From positions 8,001,501-8,065,500 of the forward strand of contig OU015543.1 of the NCBI GenBank assembly GCA_907165065.1: a stretch of DNA of 64,000 nt. The letters run 5' to 3'. This DNA is from Caprimulgus europaeus. Taxonomy: Eukaryota > Chordata > Aves > Caprimulgiformes > Caprimulgidae. Below are positions 45,101-57,100 of the stretch, in pieces. Within the stretch, counting starts at the first letter, position 1, and each line of letters opens with the position of its first letter. The position numbers and the translations under genes were made by a program. The notes under the pieces were generated by a model. That model was not told the origin of the DNA. It saw only the letters and a list, made by a program, of their open reading frames with translations, and did no database searches.

Positions 45101-48100
45101 ATCATGACAAGTATCTTACCAAGATATGAGATGCTCTGTCTGCATGACCCAGGCATGTACACAGACCTAGCCAGCAAACAAACTTCTCCCACAGCAGGTA
45201 GCTCCAGATCAGGCTCCCTCAGTCCACAGCCACGTAGTGGGGCAGCAAAGAGACCTGATAGAATAATCAACCTTCCTCCCCTCCCTTTTCAACAGGGGAA
45301 GAGGACAGGCCATTGTCCTGCTTTTGGTAGGATAAGAGTTAATTTTCTTCTTAGTAATTAGAATAGCTGTGTTTTAGTTTCAGTGTAAGACTTGTTATGA
45401 GAGGAATATAAATAAAAGTACTAATGTTATATACTAAACATGATGCAATATGATATGGAATATCTCATTGGCACATCCAAATGCCAGCTTTGGATTTTGC
45501 TACTTACTACACTTCTGCCTCCCTGTCCTAATAGAGCTGTGAACAACCAAACACGATGGCCTTGAGCACCAGCAGCAACTGATAATTCCATCCTAGCAAA
45601 AACCAGGACAGCCATGCACTGTCTGCAGCTTTCCGAGGAACCACAGCTCAAGCCTGTGCAGCCCAAACACAGCAAACAAGTGCACCACTTACTCCAGAAC
45701 ACCCTATGTTCTGCAAAAGAGCCAGCTCCGCTCTTTGGGGTGATGAGTTATCGATCAGAAAAGAACAGCAAAGCAGCATCATGTGTCCCAATGAGCAAAG
45801 GCTCTACGCAAAGCTCTGCCACCAGCTAAACTGATAGAGCGGAGCAAAAGAGAACAGGAATCAGCAGGCACAGCTCTGACTCCAACAACACAGGCAGTAA
45901 GACATCCAGCGTTAGGGGCCACTGAGTAAATCAGGAGTGACAGGACAGGAGGAGGGTTACTTTAATAATCTGATTAAGCAGGAAGAATGGCCAGTCATTC
46001 CCTCCCTCCAAGCTGGTCTAGAATGACAGAGGCTGGATCATCTGCACAATGTTGATAAGCGTCTCGTCACTGGCAAGGAACACAATACTGAGACACTCGG
46101 AAACATCCCCTCTCTGCTATCACCACCAGAACTGGCACACACAGAGCATCCTTATCACAGGAGGCAGGTCTTGAGCAGGGCTGACTCTGAGAAAAACACC
46201 TTGGTCTTCCCACTGGGAAAGAGCTTATTCAGCTATACCTCACAGGGAACAGGGAGCAGAGAGTGACCTCAGAGATCACAGCACTCACAGTGCAGAGAGC
46301 ATCTTCCCTTGAATGAACTGCTTCAGCTTAGGTTGGGTGAGCGTAATTCAGGCTGGTTTAGACTGCAAAGAAACCATCCAATACAGCTTTGTGTCAAACC
46401 TCCACCCACACATCAGCTACATAATTAATAAGGATGAAAGAGAACATGATCCCAAGCTGGTATTCAGATCCTCAGTGATTAGTAGAGCTTGTTAAACTCT
46501 GTTTGGCCTTAGCAGTCAGCAAAAGGAACATACTTCATGCATCATACTACATGCTTGGTCATTAAATACAGGCTTCTAAGCCCATAAAGTCACTGTTGCT
46601 TGCAAGTGTGGAGTAATTTTTTGCAGGAACTAGTTTGTTTTTCAGTAGTCCTAAAAGTTAATTGGTTTTCACAGTTTTATTACTCCACATGGTCAAAGTA
46701 ACAGCCTGGACCTTCCAGTCAGCTGGAACCATGTAAGGACCAGAAAATTCTCACTGTGCTTTTCAGGACTGTTTACTAGGGCCATAAATCAGCAGCTGGG
46801 AAATGACTTTCTGCCCCAGCTCTTCTTGGCCACCAGTACCAACCCTAAAAGTTCCCATAAATCAATGGAGCAATTGCAGCTCTCAGCTCAGGGGCCACAG
46901 AGGGAATAAGGCTGGAAGATGCTGTTTCAAATTGATATATGACAATTCTCTGGGAGAGATTTTGGCTATCACCACCCTGGCAGAAGTCACCCTATGCACC
47001 TGTCTTGTTGGAGGGGTCTGTACAGCATTTGTACCCCAGCCAGCTTTAGCTCTCACATATAACTACGAAGCTATGCTGCTGCTCTCTCATGACAAAAGCT
47101 GTTTCCTGTCACACCTGACAGGTGGATAAACTGGCCATTGCACTCATTTATTAGAAGAGGTGCCTTTGGCCTCTCCAAACGCTGTAGAAAGCAATTAATG
47201 CAGGCAGGAGGTTCCCATCAGGTGAAGGGCACACAAGCAAGCCAGCACTCTACACCTTCTGCGATACAGATTGATTAAAAAGCATTGTGAGAGCAAAAAC
47301 CTCTGGTGGGGATGCCCAGCCCTGGAGGATCCTCTAGAAAAGCCAACATACACTCTAGTTTAGCTCTAGAGGAGACAACACCAGAATATTTAACACGCTG
47401 AAGGCACAAGAGCCATTCCACACACATACACATAGGCACAGAGACATCCCCAAACAGTTCCCAGGGCTAGCAAGTCAAAGTGTGATAAAGCAGTGATGCA
47501 GCTCTATAAGGAGTCTTCAGACACTGTATTTCAGTTGGAAGGAAGTTATTTCTCCAGCCATGGTCTCCAGGCACAGCTCACAGACCAAAGACAGCAGCAG
47601 CAGGACCATCGTCCATGTTGTTCACAGCAGTCTACCCCAAAGGGGCTGCCTAAATGCACCAGTCAATGCAAAATAAACATTTCTCTGACACCCAAATACT
47701 ATTGTCAGAGGACACATGAAGAAAACGTGTCTTCCCTGGTGACGGGGAAGAGAACAACACAGAGACATAAATCCAGTGATAACAGGACTGTGCATAAAAG
47801 CAACTCCTCTATTAGCGACCAAGAGGGAGCAGCTGAGGGAAGAGGCAGCAGCTCAAACAGAAGGAGGAACCACAATAAACACTTTCCTTTTCCTTCCCAG
47901 TGCAAACAACAAGAACAGCAACATCCTTCCATGGAGGCTACTGCCTGCAGTGAGGAAAGATGCTCAAGACCCACTTCCCATTATTTCCCAGTGAAGGTAA
48001 GTAAACATGGGAGAGGAGTGGCAGAAAGCCAGTGGAGGGAAACAAGTGTCTGGCTCTGGTTCAGAGCCAAGAGGCAGAACTAAAAACCCACTTTGCTCTT

Positions 48101-51100
48101 CAAATCCCTTAGGGCACACAGCATCCTGGTACCAGCCCCAGAAAAACATACAGTTGATGTTAGACATATAATGGGTCCAGGACAACTGTCACACTTGTTT
48201 TCAAGTGCTTTGCTAGACCAAGTCAGAGCACACAGGATCAAGTCTTCCAGTAGTTTCTGTGAAGCTTTCCATTTTTCACTTTTTATAATATTGATCCTTT
48301 CTCTGCCAAGAGGTAATCACAGCAATGTCTCACTGGCTGTAGGCTGTCATCAACAAGTACTTCCACTACAATCAGACAAGTATGCTACACAAAACAGGGT
48401 TTCCACCATCACTGGTACCTAATCATGAAGGATTACAGAGGCAAAGAGACGCTTCTCGAGGGAACAGCGCCCTGAAGAAGTGCATGAGACTAGAGGTTTG
48501 ATGATAGTCGCAAACAGCTTTGTCTCCAGCAGCCTCGTTTATTTTTTCTTCATGCAACTGAGGAAACTCCGGAGTATATACTACTTACAGAGTATGTGAA
48601 TTGTCAAAGAACATGAAGAACAGTTCCTAGGGGTAAAATTAATCTTGCTTGTTTAACATCAGTTTGTTATTCTTCTCACCAGCAACACAGGGTCACTGCA
48701 GACACCTGTTCCTAAGCAACAGGAACACATACTAAGGATACATACATGCCCTGTGTCTTGCTAGTGCTGGAGTTTTAGTTCTAGAGTTGAAGGAATTCAA
48801 GGTCCAAGTGACACTCAGTATGATTGCAAACATTCAAGATTTACACTACACATTTCATCAAGACATATCGTCTCTGGTGACAGAATATCCCCAGCATCAC
48901 CGTGAGTAACTGAATCAGGGGAGATACCACCACTGAGGAGACTGGGAGAGGAGAGGAAAAGTGACTGTCCTAAGTGCTACAGCTTGAACAGACAAACACT
49001 GCAAGGTTTGAATCCCATAAAAATAGAGAGTATTCAGAGATCAGCTTTCCTCAGCAGCCTGTATGCATACCAGTGCAAGAAAACAGCCCATCACCTGAAC
49101 CCCATCAGCTTTGTCTCATGGTGTGATGGTACCAAGCCAATTTCAGACCAACGCATTGTACAATGCCTAGTGAGGAGGCAGAAAGAGATCACAGTTTCCT
49201 TGGCTGCTGTCAAACTCAAACACACCCACTGCTGCATTCAATTTGCAAACGTGCCCCGGTACATTTGCACTGACGGCAAATACCGGAAGGCAATGGGAGC
49301 ATCATACTTCCCACTGCAAAGGAGAAACAACTGCTTCCCAGGTCTGGTAGAGAGCAACTTTAAAAGCCCTGTAAATGTTATAGGCATAAGTGATGATGGT
49401 GTAAAAAGCACCTCCAAACTGTTCCCACTCACTAAGCAGCTGGTTTGTTCCTCTGGAGAGAGGATGATCTCTTCCCCTTCTCTGTTATAACAGAGCCCAC
49501 AGCCACAGAGCACAATGCACCAGTAGATTTGCAGAATGGCATCAATTCACTCTGTTTACAGCTTCTCCCCCCAGCCCCTTTCTTTTTAAACACTCAGGCT
49601 TAAATGTTTTTATTGCTTCAGTGATTTTCTATGTGCAAGACAGGATTTTAGCACAATGCATTAGCAAGGATCTATGTGCCTAAAAACCATCCTGCACATT
49701 CAGCTGAAATGGCAGAGTGTACGCCACCAAAGCCCCTTGCTGCAGCTGGCATCAGGAGGCACAGAGAGATACCACAGGCTCAGTGCAGTCTGCCGTCCCT
49801 CTCAGATCCTGCACTCCAACATGCAGGCTTCCAGGCACCTCAGACATGGAAGGTACACAAACGTGTAATGAGTAGGAAGCCTCATGAGGCTTTTACAAAT
49901 CTAGAGACATCAAGCTGCCAGTAACTCACGAGCTGTGTAAACCTGACTCAGCCCCCATGTGCTTTTCAGGGTTTGTTATGACTCCTTGAAACATTTCAGG
50001 AGATGCCTACTTCTACCAGCACAAGCTTCACAGAGCTGTGTTTGCTGCTCTGCTGATGCTTAGTTCATATTGATGGCTTCTACTCCCAACTTTTGTATAA
50101 GGCAGAGCCAACAGTCCATGTACAGGCTGGTGGGACTGCAGAGAAGAGTATCCAAATAGCCAGGGAAGGGGAAATGTGGTGGCTGATCACAAACCTTTCA
50201 CACTGCAGGGAAGGTGTAAATACAGACAATCCCAGAGACTCGCATCCAGCTTAAGGGCTGGCTAGTGTTCAGTGTATAGAGGTATTAGAAGATTAAGGAG
50301 GAACTTGGGGCATTTTTGCTGTTCACCCTGCAAGAGGCAGGAAGATCATTAGTGACCTCCAGGTAGCTTTTTCATGCTGAGCCATCACTTCAGAGTATCG
50401 TGGCTAAAAGCCAAATCTGGGTATAAGCCTTGAAGTGCTGGGAGATTGCCATCCACTGTAACAACACCGGGGACAGACACACACTAATCCACGCATGGCA
50501 AAAACCAAGACATTACCCTGCAGAGGGAATAGTCTCTCAGACTTTTATTTGCTGCTCAATGCCTCAGTTTCCCTCCCTGACTGAAGGAAGGATAAATTCC
50601 TCTCTTTCCTGGGGACTGCTGTATTCAAAAGAGCCTCTGTCAGAAGGCAGCAAGGGGCTGGTAATCCAGACAGCATCAGCAAACCAATCTCCTTCAGCAA
50701 AAATGGATCCTCGCTTACCAGCTCAATCTTCCCTTCAAGTCTGTCCACAGGGCAATGAATTTGAAGGGACTCTCTTTTTTCCAATCCCGTAACCCAAAGT
50801 GGAGGAGTCAAGGGGTTAATGCTGCATGACAAAGGTCAGCCCAGTTTGGGGAGGGAGGAGAAAGGGAAGCATTGTGGCCACAGACAGCAGCTCCCTGCAA
50901 CCAAAACGCCACTTGAGAAATGTAAAATGATGGCGTTGCTCAGGAAAAAAGGCCCCAGAGCCCTGCCTAAATCCCAGGGCTTTATCGCTCACAAAAGCCC
51001 AGCCCCTCCAGTCATTAATCGCGTGCTCCACGGCTGGGCGCCTCAAAGAGCAGCAGATGACACATGCCCAGCTGCTATTGCCGCCCCTCCTCAAGGTATC

Positions 51101-54100
51101 AGGGCAGAGGCAGGTGCACTCCCAGTGCCCTCTGCTCCAGACTAATCTATTCTTCCTCCTTGTCCTCTGCCTTTCATCTCCTCCAGCAGCCCACACTGAC
51201 AACTGTAAATGAGATTAGACTCCAAAGCGTGGGGCAGATGCAGAACCCCCTCTGTGCATTGCCAAGAGACCCCTGTAGCTTTTAAAGTGCCTTTCCCCTT
51301 TACAATGCACAGCTTGGTGAAGGAGGAGAAAGGGGCAAATTTCTTGTCACGCTCACAGAAATGTCTAATACAGCAGACAAGGCAGACCCTGGTTTTAGGG
51401 CCTGGGTGCTAATCTGTTATCACCACGAACAGTCTTCTAACCAGCACCTCTGATACTCCAGTTCATGTTAGGAGATGAAGTAGTAAGTCTATGAGTATTT
51501 CCTAATTCCAGTTCCTATAACCTCCTCTTTGCAGCATCACTCCACTTAAATGTGGACATACGTCCTGGTGAACACTAATCCAAAAAGGCAGCAATAGCCC
51601 AAAATTCAAGCAAGGACCTGAAGGTCACAGACAACTCTGTGCTCAGCCCCCCTGCCTATACTGCTGCTCTCACTGCCAGCATTTCCTATTCCTCATCTTG
51701 CAGTTTCTGCTCCCAGCGACCCACACAAACCAGCAGTAAGACACAAGCAATCTGTCAGAGAAAGTGGTAAAATCTCCAGGCACAAACCACTGCCTAGAGC
51801 TCCGAGAGATCTGCCTGGTGAGGGCTTCCAGCCACAGCTGGCAGGGGTTAGCCAGCAACAACCGTCAGGGAAACTTTTCCAAATGAAGTGTGATGTTTAG
51901 CTCAACAGTGCCCCAGCAAACAAACTGGAATTTCTTTTACAGTGTTGGAAATAGCTCATCCTGCCTGTGTTAAAGGCTATCCAGAGAAAAGGGACACAGT
52001 TAACATAAAAGAGCATTGAATTAAAAATAATTCCCTTTTCTGGTTACCACCAAACATGGTCATAGCTGGTCTGATTTTATGGATTGCTTTGCAATTTCAA
52101 TCATGCAAGAACCAGCCCTGGATTTAAGAAGGCTTCCAAGTCTGCATATTTTCAACCATATTTTAATGTTTTATGAGACTATGGCAGAGCAGGTTCATCT
52201 GCACCCACTGCTGGTAGTGTCAGCAACTGAACTCTTCCTGGCAAGTGCACGTCTGGTCCACAGCCTTGTTTCTGAGCTCAAGTATTCCATTAGCTGCCTA
52301 CACAGACTGGGTAAGTTGGCATCTCTCTGCATTCCCCATAAACTCTGTTCATCTGTTGCCATCACACCCACGTACAAGTCTCAGGAAGGAAACCAGGATT
52401 TCTAAAGCAGCTGCAGTAAAAACACAGCCTGGACTGACAAGCAATAGGATCAAGGTGCTGAGCCAGTGGGGAGGGTCTTTCTAGAGAGTTTTGTGTGTGT
52501 CTATTTAAAACAAGTTTGTTGTCATGACTACAAACCAGGGTACAGGTGAGAAGAAGTGAGAACTCCAAGATGAGGGCTGATAACGTTAATTCACCCTTGA
52601 AATCTCAGCAGCCATGGGGATGGGGAAACAGAGAAGATGATACAAGGTTTTTGGCATCTAACAAGGCTAAAAGCCACCTTCAGAAGGCAAGTCTGTCCTA
52701 ATAACAAACATCATCCTCCTAGATAGCCCCTTTCACCCAGCACAGCCAAGGGCTGGATAATAACGATTAGCTGCAGACATCTCTAAAGCAGGGGCACTGG
52801 GGATGTGGAGGCAAAGAAGGGCATCCAAGGCCTAGAAAGGACATAGCAAAGCAGGAGCAGCCGCTCAAGAGACTCATCTGTAGACTCACTCTCTAACCAT
52901 TAGACAACTTGGCTTCAACAAGGACAGTGAGATGTTCTGTCTGTATGCAAGGCAATTAACAAGGGATCTTATTAGCACATAGAAGCATGAAACTGTCAGG
53001 ATCTGCCCCTGGGATTGTCACTTTTTTAATTCTGCCAGAAGATTAATAAAAAAAAAAAAAAAGTTTTTTTGGCCAGTGAAGAATAAATGTAGAAAACCCC
53101 AAGTGACTGCAGAGGGATGGCGAGAGGCTCAGAGCTTGGATTCCACATGGAGACAGCGTGGAGTACGCGGCGAGGGTGCAGGCTCTGCAGAAGGCAGCAG
53201 ATGCAGAGCTAATGTGTGTGTGGGGGCGGAGGGTGTTTATGAGCACAATAAATAAATGTATGAATCCCTATAAAAGTTCCCATATAAAAGTGAGTTAAAG
53301 CTGCCCGAGGGCCATGGCCTTATAATAAAAAATGCATCTTGTAAGCACAGTACGAAGCAGCAGCTGTACTGTGCTGCCTGGCTGCAGCACTGAAAAGCCA
53401 GCTGTCTGCCTGCTCCCAAACTTCTGGGTGAAGTGCCAGCCCCACTAAACGTAGGAGAAATTTTGGTACTTATTCTGTGTAGTCAGGATTTTGCCCTGAG
53501 AGGGGATTCTTTGAACCTCAAAGCCTAGGAAGCAGTTCTGGATCTGCCTTTTTGCCAAATTTAAGTTCTTTTACTTCTTAAAAAGAAGCAATCTGCAAGT
53601 GGCTGCAGGTATTGGCTTGAGTCACGGACAGTTCCCAATGTGACGATAGAGCTGGATCAAAACAAATTTTAAAAGTCCTCCAGAAAGCATTGTCAGTCAC
53701 TCCTCTCCCCCAAAATAAACAAGCAAAAAGAACTGCTTTATGGATGAGCAGCAATTTTCATCACAAAGTTTTGAATTTTTAATTTAAGATGGGGGGGGGG
53801 TCATAAAAAAAACCACACTTTTAATTTTGTTATGTCTAAGTAGAAATCTGCTTTTTCGTCAGTAGACCTAAATAAAAGTATTTTTAAAAATATCTCCCCA
53901 CAGGAAAAAAAAAAATAATAATTTCTTCCCCCTCTCTAAGGCAAGGGGGGGGAAGTGCTGACACCTCCCTCACACTGTTTGCTGTCACACTCCATCACCA
54001 CACAAACAAGAGACTTGCAGCCTCTCAGCCTGTGAACTCCCAACTGCTCTAACGCTTTCTCCAGAACGTTCTCTTGCTCTGCTGCTCTCCTGGGAGCTAG

Positions 54101-57100
54101 TGAATGCAGAGCAGAGGCCCAGGTGTCTCAGCTGAGAGGGTGGCTATCAAACTTCAGTCCCAGCCCTGTGCACAGGGCACGTGAATCTTCAGCCACCCAT
54201 TTCCAGTCTGAGCAGATATAAGGCCAGGTTATATCTCCCAGGGAGAGCTGCAACTGTGCCGAGTTTTTCCACACAGAGGCTTTCTCTAGTTACTAAGACT
54301 GTCCTCGTGTTTCACGTGGGTGCCAATCAGAGCTAAACAAAAACATTCCCTTTTCCTCCTAGCACTGGTAGCGCTGCTGGGAATAGCAACTTTGTTCCAT
54401 GACAAACAGCATCTTGCTGGGCTAATTGCATTGCATTGCTGATATAAAGCTCAAGGAAAACATCAGCTCCCTGGCTTTGCCCACAGGCAACAAGGACATC
54501 ATTGATGTATTCAGGACTTACGACTAGTTGTCACAGGTTGCATTCTCTTTGATAATAAAGCCTTACAGACAAGGCTTAGATTTCTGCTGCAGCCCTAATT
54601 GAAATATAGCTAATTATTGAAGGGCTGCTTTTACAGCCCTTCTCACTGGGGTAATGTTCTGTAAATCTCACAGTCAAGTCTCCCCTCCCTTAAAAAGAAA
54701 AAAAGAAGGAAAAAAACCCCTTCTACTATTCAAGCAAGTCCAGTGGGAAATTACAGATTCCTCTCTTTGAGCCTGAGGTAGCTACCAGCCAAGAGCCCCA
54801 TCCCACAAGGACTCAATGACTTCAAAGGATGCTTGTAGAATCAGACTCCAAATTAAGGCCAACGTTTGAGATGGAGGAGAATTCAAAGTGGCTGAAACAA
54901 ACATTCAGCCCAGACCACAAGCAATTTATCTTGCATCCACCTTTTCAATGGCAGCCTACCCTACGAGCGCCAGCAAATTCAGATAAACCACACAATCTAG
55001 GTGTGATCAACAATTACAGTAATCTAATTCCCAAATGCCAGCTTGCTTGACTGTACAACAACAAACATACTGCAGTCCAGACATGTGGATTAGCAGTTGG
55101 TCACAGCTAGCTGAGTATAAATGAGCACTCATCAGAACAGGCAGTCCAGTTATTAGCTGAATGATAACAGGACCCCCAGGGTACCAAGGACATCCTTTCC
55201 TGAAGACTGCACCACAGCTTTTGGCTTTGCAGTTCAGCCAGACGCAGAAGCAAGATTATCGCCTCTTAAAGCGGGGACGAAATCCCATCTGAACTTTAGT
55301 ATCGCCAGGATGATGCCAGCATCAGAGTGAGCTCCCTTACAGAAGGTGACATTTGCATGCACACACAACAAAACACAAGTTTATGATACCGAAGAGCGCT
55401 GCAGTTTAGAAGCAAGTCAATCCTATCAAAATCCTTCAGTTTACAGCTGCTTCACATGTCAAACTGGCAGATGGAAGGAATACCACCAAGCAAACATGTC
55501 AGTTAAAGCAGCTAGAAGCATAACTTACAAACTAGAATACACAACACACATTCTCAGCAGCTCTCACTCAGCACTCTGCAGAGCTGTGCAATTTCAGCTG
55601 GCTACCCATCTGACCCAAGGCAGATACAACCATATCCTTTGGTACAGAAGCAGATAGTTTGCTAATTCTGTGCAAGTTTAAAGCAGCAGATCCTCCTATG
55701 GAGCATACAGCCCCACAAAAGTCAGTTTAGCATCTGGGGAGCCATTTCAAAGAACACAGTGCTGGTTTTACAGGTCCTGCCTCAAAGAGCAGAGGATCCT
55801 TTAATCCACTGCGCAAGGATAGTGCAACTGGCAGCAAACAGAGCACCTCCTGCAGCACCTCAGCTCAGACTGTGCGAGGAGGGACGGCCAGGCTGGGCCT
55901 GTTTCTGTCCCTGCCTGCTCTGAAGAGGAACTGAGAGAAAGACCCAAACCAGGGGTGATAATTAAGACTTGCACACTAGCATCCTGGGAAGTGGGAGCAT
56001 GGGGCACATTACATCTAGGCTGGATTTTAAATGCAGGGAAAACCTAGTACAAAGGAAATTAACTGGAGGTTAGAGGCTTTGCTCACAAGACAGAGACAAC
56101 ATATCAGTCGTTCACATACCTGATCAAATAGGGCTTTCCAGTGCTGAGAGGCAATGCATAAGGGAGGAAAAAGAAGAAAAAGAAGGTTTAAGAGTAATGA
56201 TATTAACATGCAGTAAACTGTAGAAGTATATTCCAACAGAGAAATAACCAAATGATTTAGTGCCATTTCAAACATCCTTCTTCATCCCAGAATCACCTAC
56301 CCTTCCGGGGGAGGAGGCAGGGGGAATCTACCAACCACAGGGAGGACAAGTTTCATTTACAAATCCAAATTAGGATGAACTCAGAACATTCATGTGTTAA
56401 TTCTGTTTTCTCCCGCTTTGTCTACTTGCAGGCAAGCAAGGAATAAAAGGCCCTTTTACTCACAGGGATCAAGAAAGCTTGGGGTATATTGAGGGAAGGG
56501 AGGAGTTAGCAATGGTTTTTCAGATCACTTCCTGAGGTCCCGTGGCCCAGCACTGACCCACAGACCACCTGGCCAGATTCTCAAAGCCTTGTCTGCTACC
56601 TGCTCCTAACGCTGGCATGGACTTGCTGCAAGGTCTTTGATAACCCATCAGTTCTCCGAGACTCACACGTCCACATCTGCAAAGTAGGCAATTCCTCTTG
56701 CACAAGGTGGAAAAAGGGAAGGCTGGAGAGAGCCAATTACAAGGATTTACCCCACAAGTTCTGTTCTAGCAGATCTGCCTTAAAAGCTCTGTACAGAACG
56801 AAGCTCCACTTCAACATAGATAACCATGTGAACACTCCACAAGTCCTTGTCATTTGGGAACAAAAAAACCAAGCTGGTAAGTGGCTCCAATTCATGCTTT
56901 GTAGAAAGATCAATGTCAAGTCACCCTCCTGCCCCAGGCTTGCTGCCTCATAGTCCCACAGAACAGAGGAAATCCCTAGTGAATTGTTTAAGGCTTTCTC
57001 TCATCTCTCCTGGATTTGGGGGCCAGCTGAGAAGAGAGCAACATTCACAAGGCAACATGGCTTGGGGTCCCCCAAAAAGCCTTGCACATTTCCAGCTCTC

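Larger units (their letters stand above)
22268..56119 (-). other. RHBDL3: RHBDL3 intron 2 (33.9 kb)
   Basis: A large GT-AG intron in phase 0 separates the microexon from the EF-hand exon. It holds old repeats (entries at 26350, 26460, 29360, 29545, 30795, 35843, 45313, 48935 and 50555), A-rich simple sequence, a few perfect hairpins and a purine/pyrimidine-asymmetric tract. The remainder is non-coding with no recognised exon. Intronic ORFs of up to 196 codons are judged chance frames. Confidence 0.85.

Noticed and set aside
48984-49490. 168-codon plus-strand frame
   Set aside because: It opens from a TTG and begins inside a MIR-like relic, and the first ATG is far inside. Probably chance.
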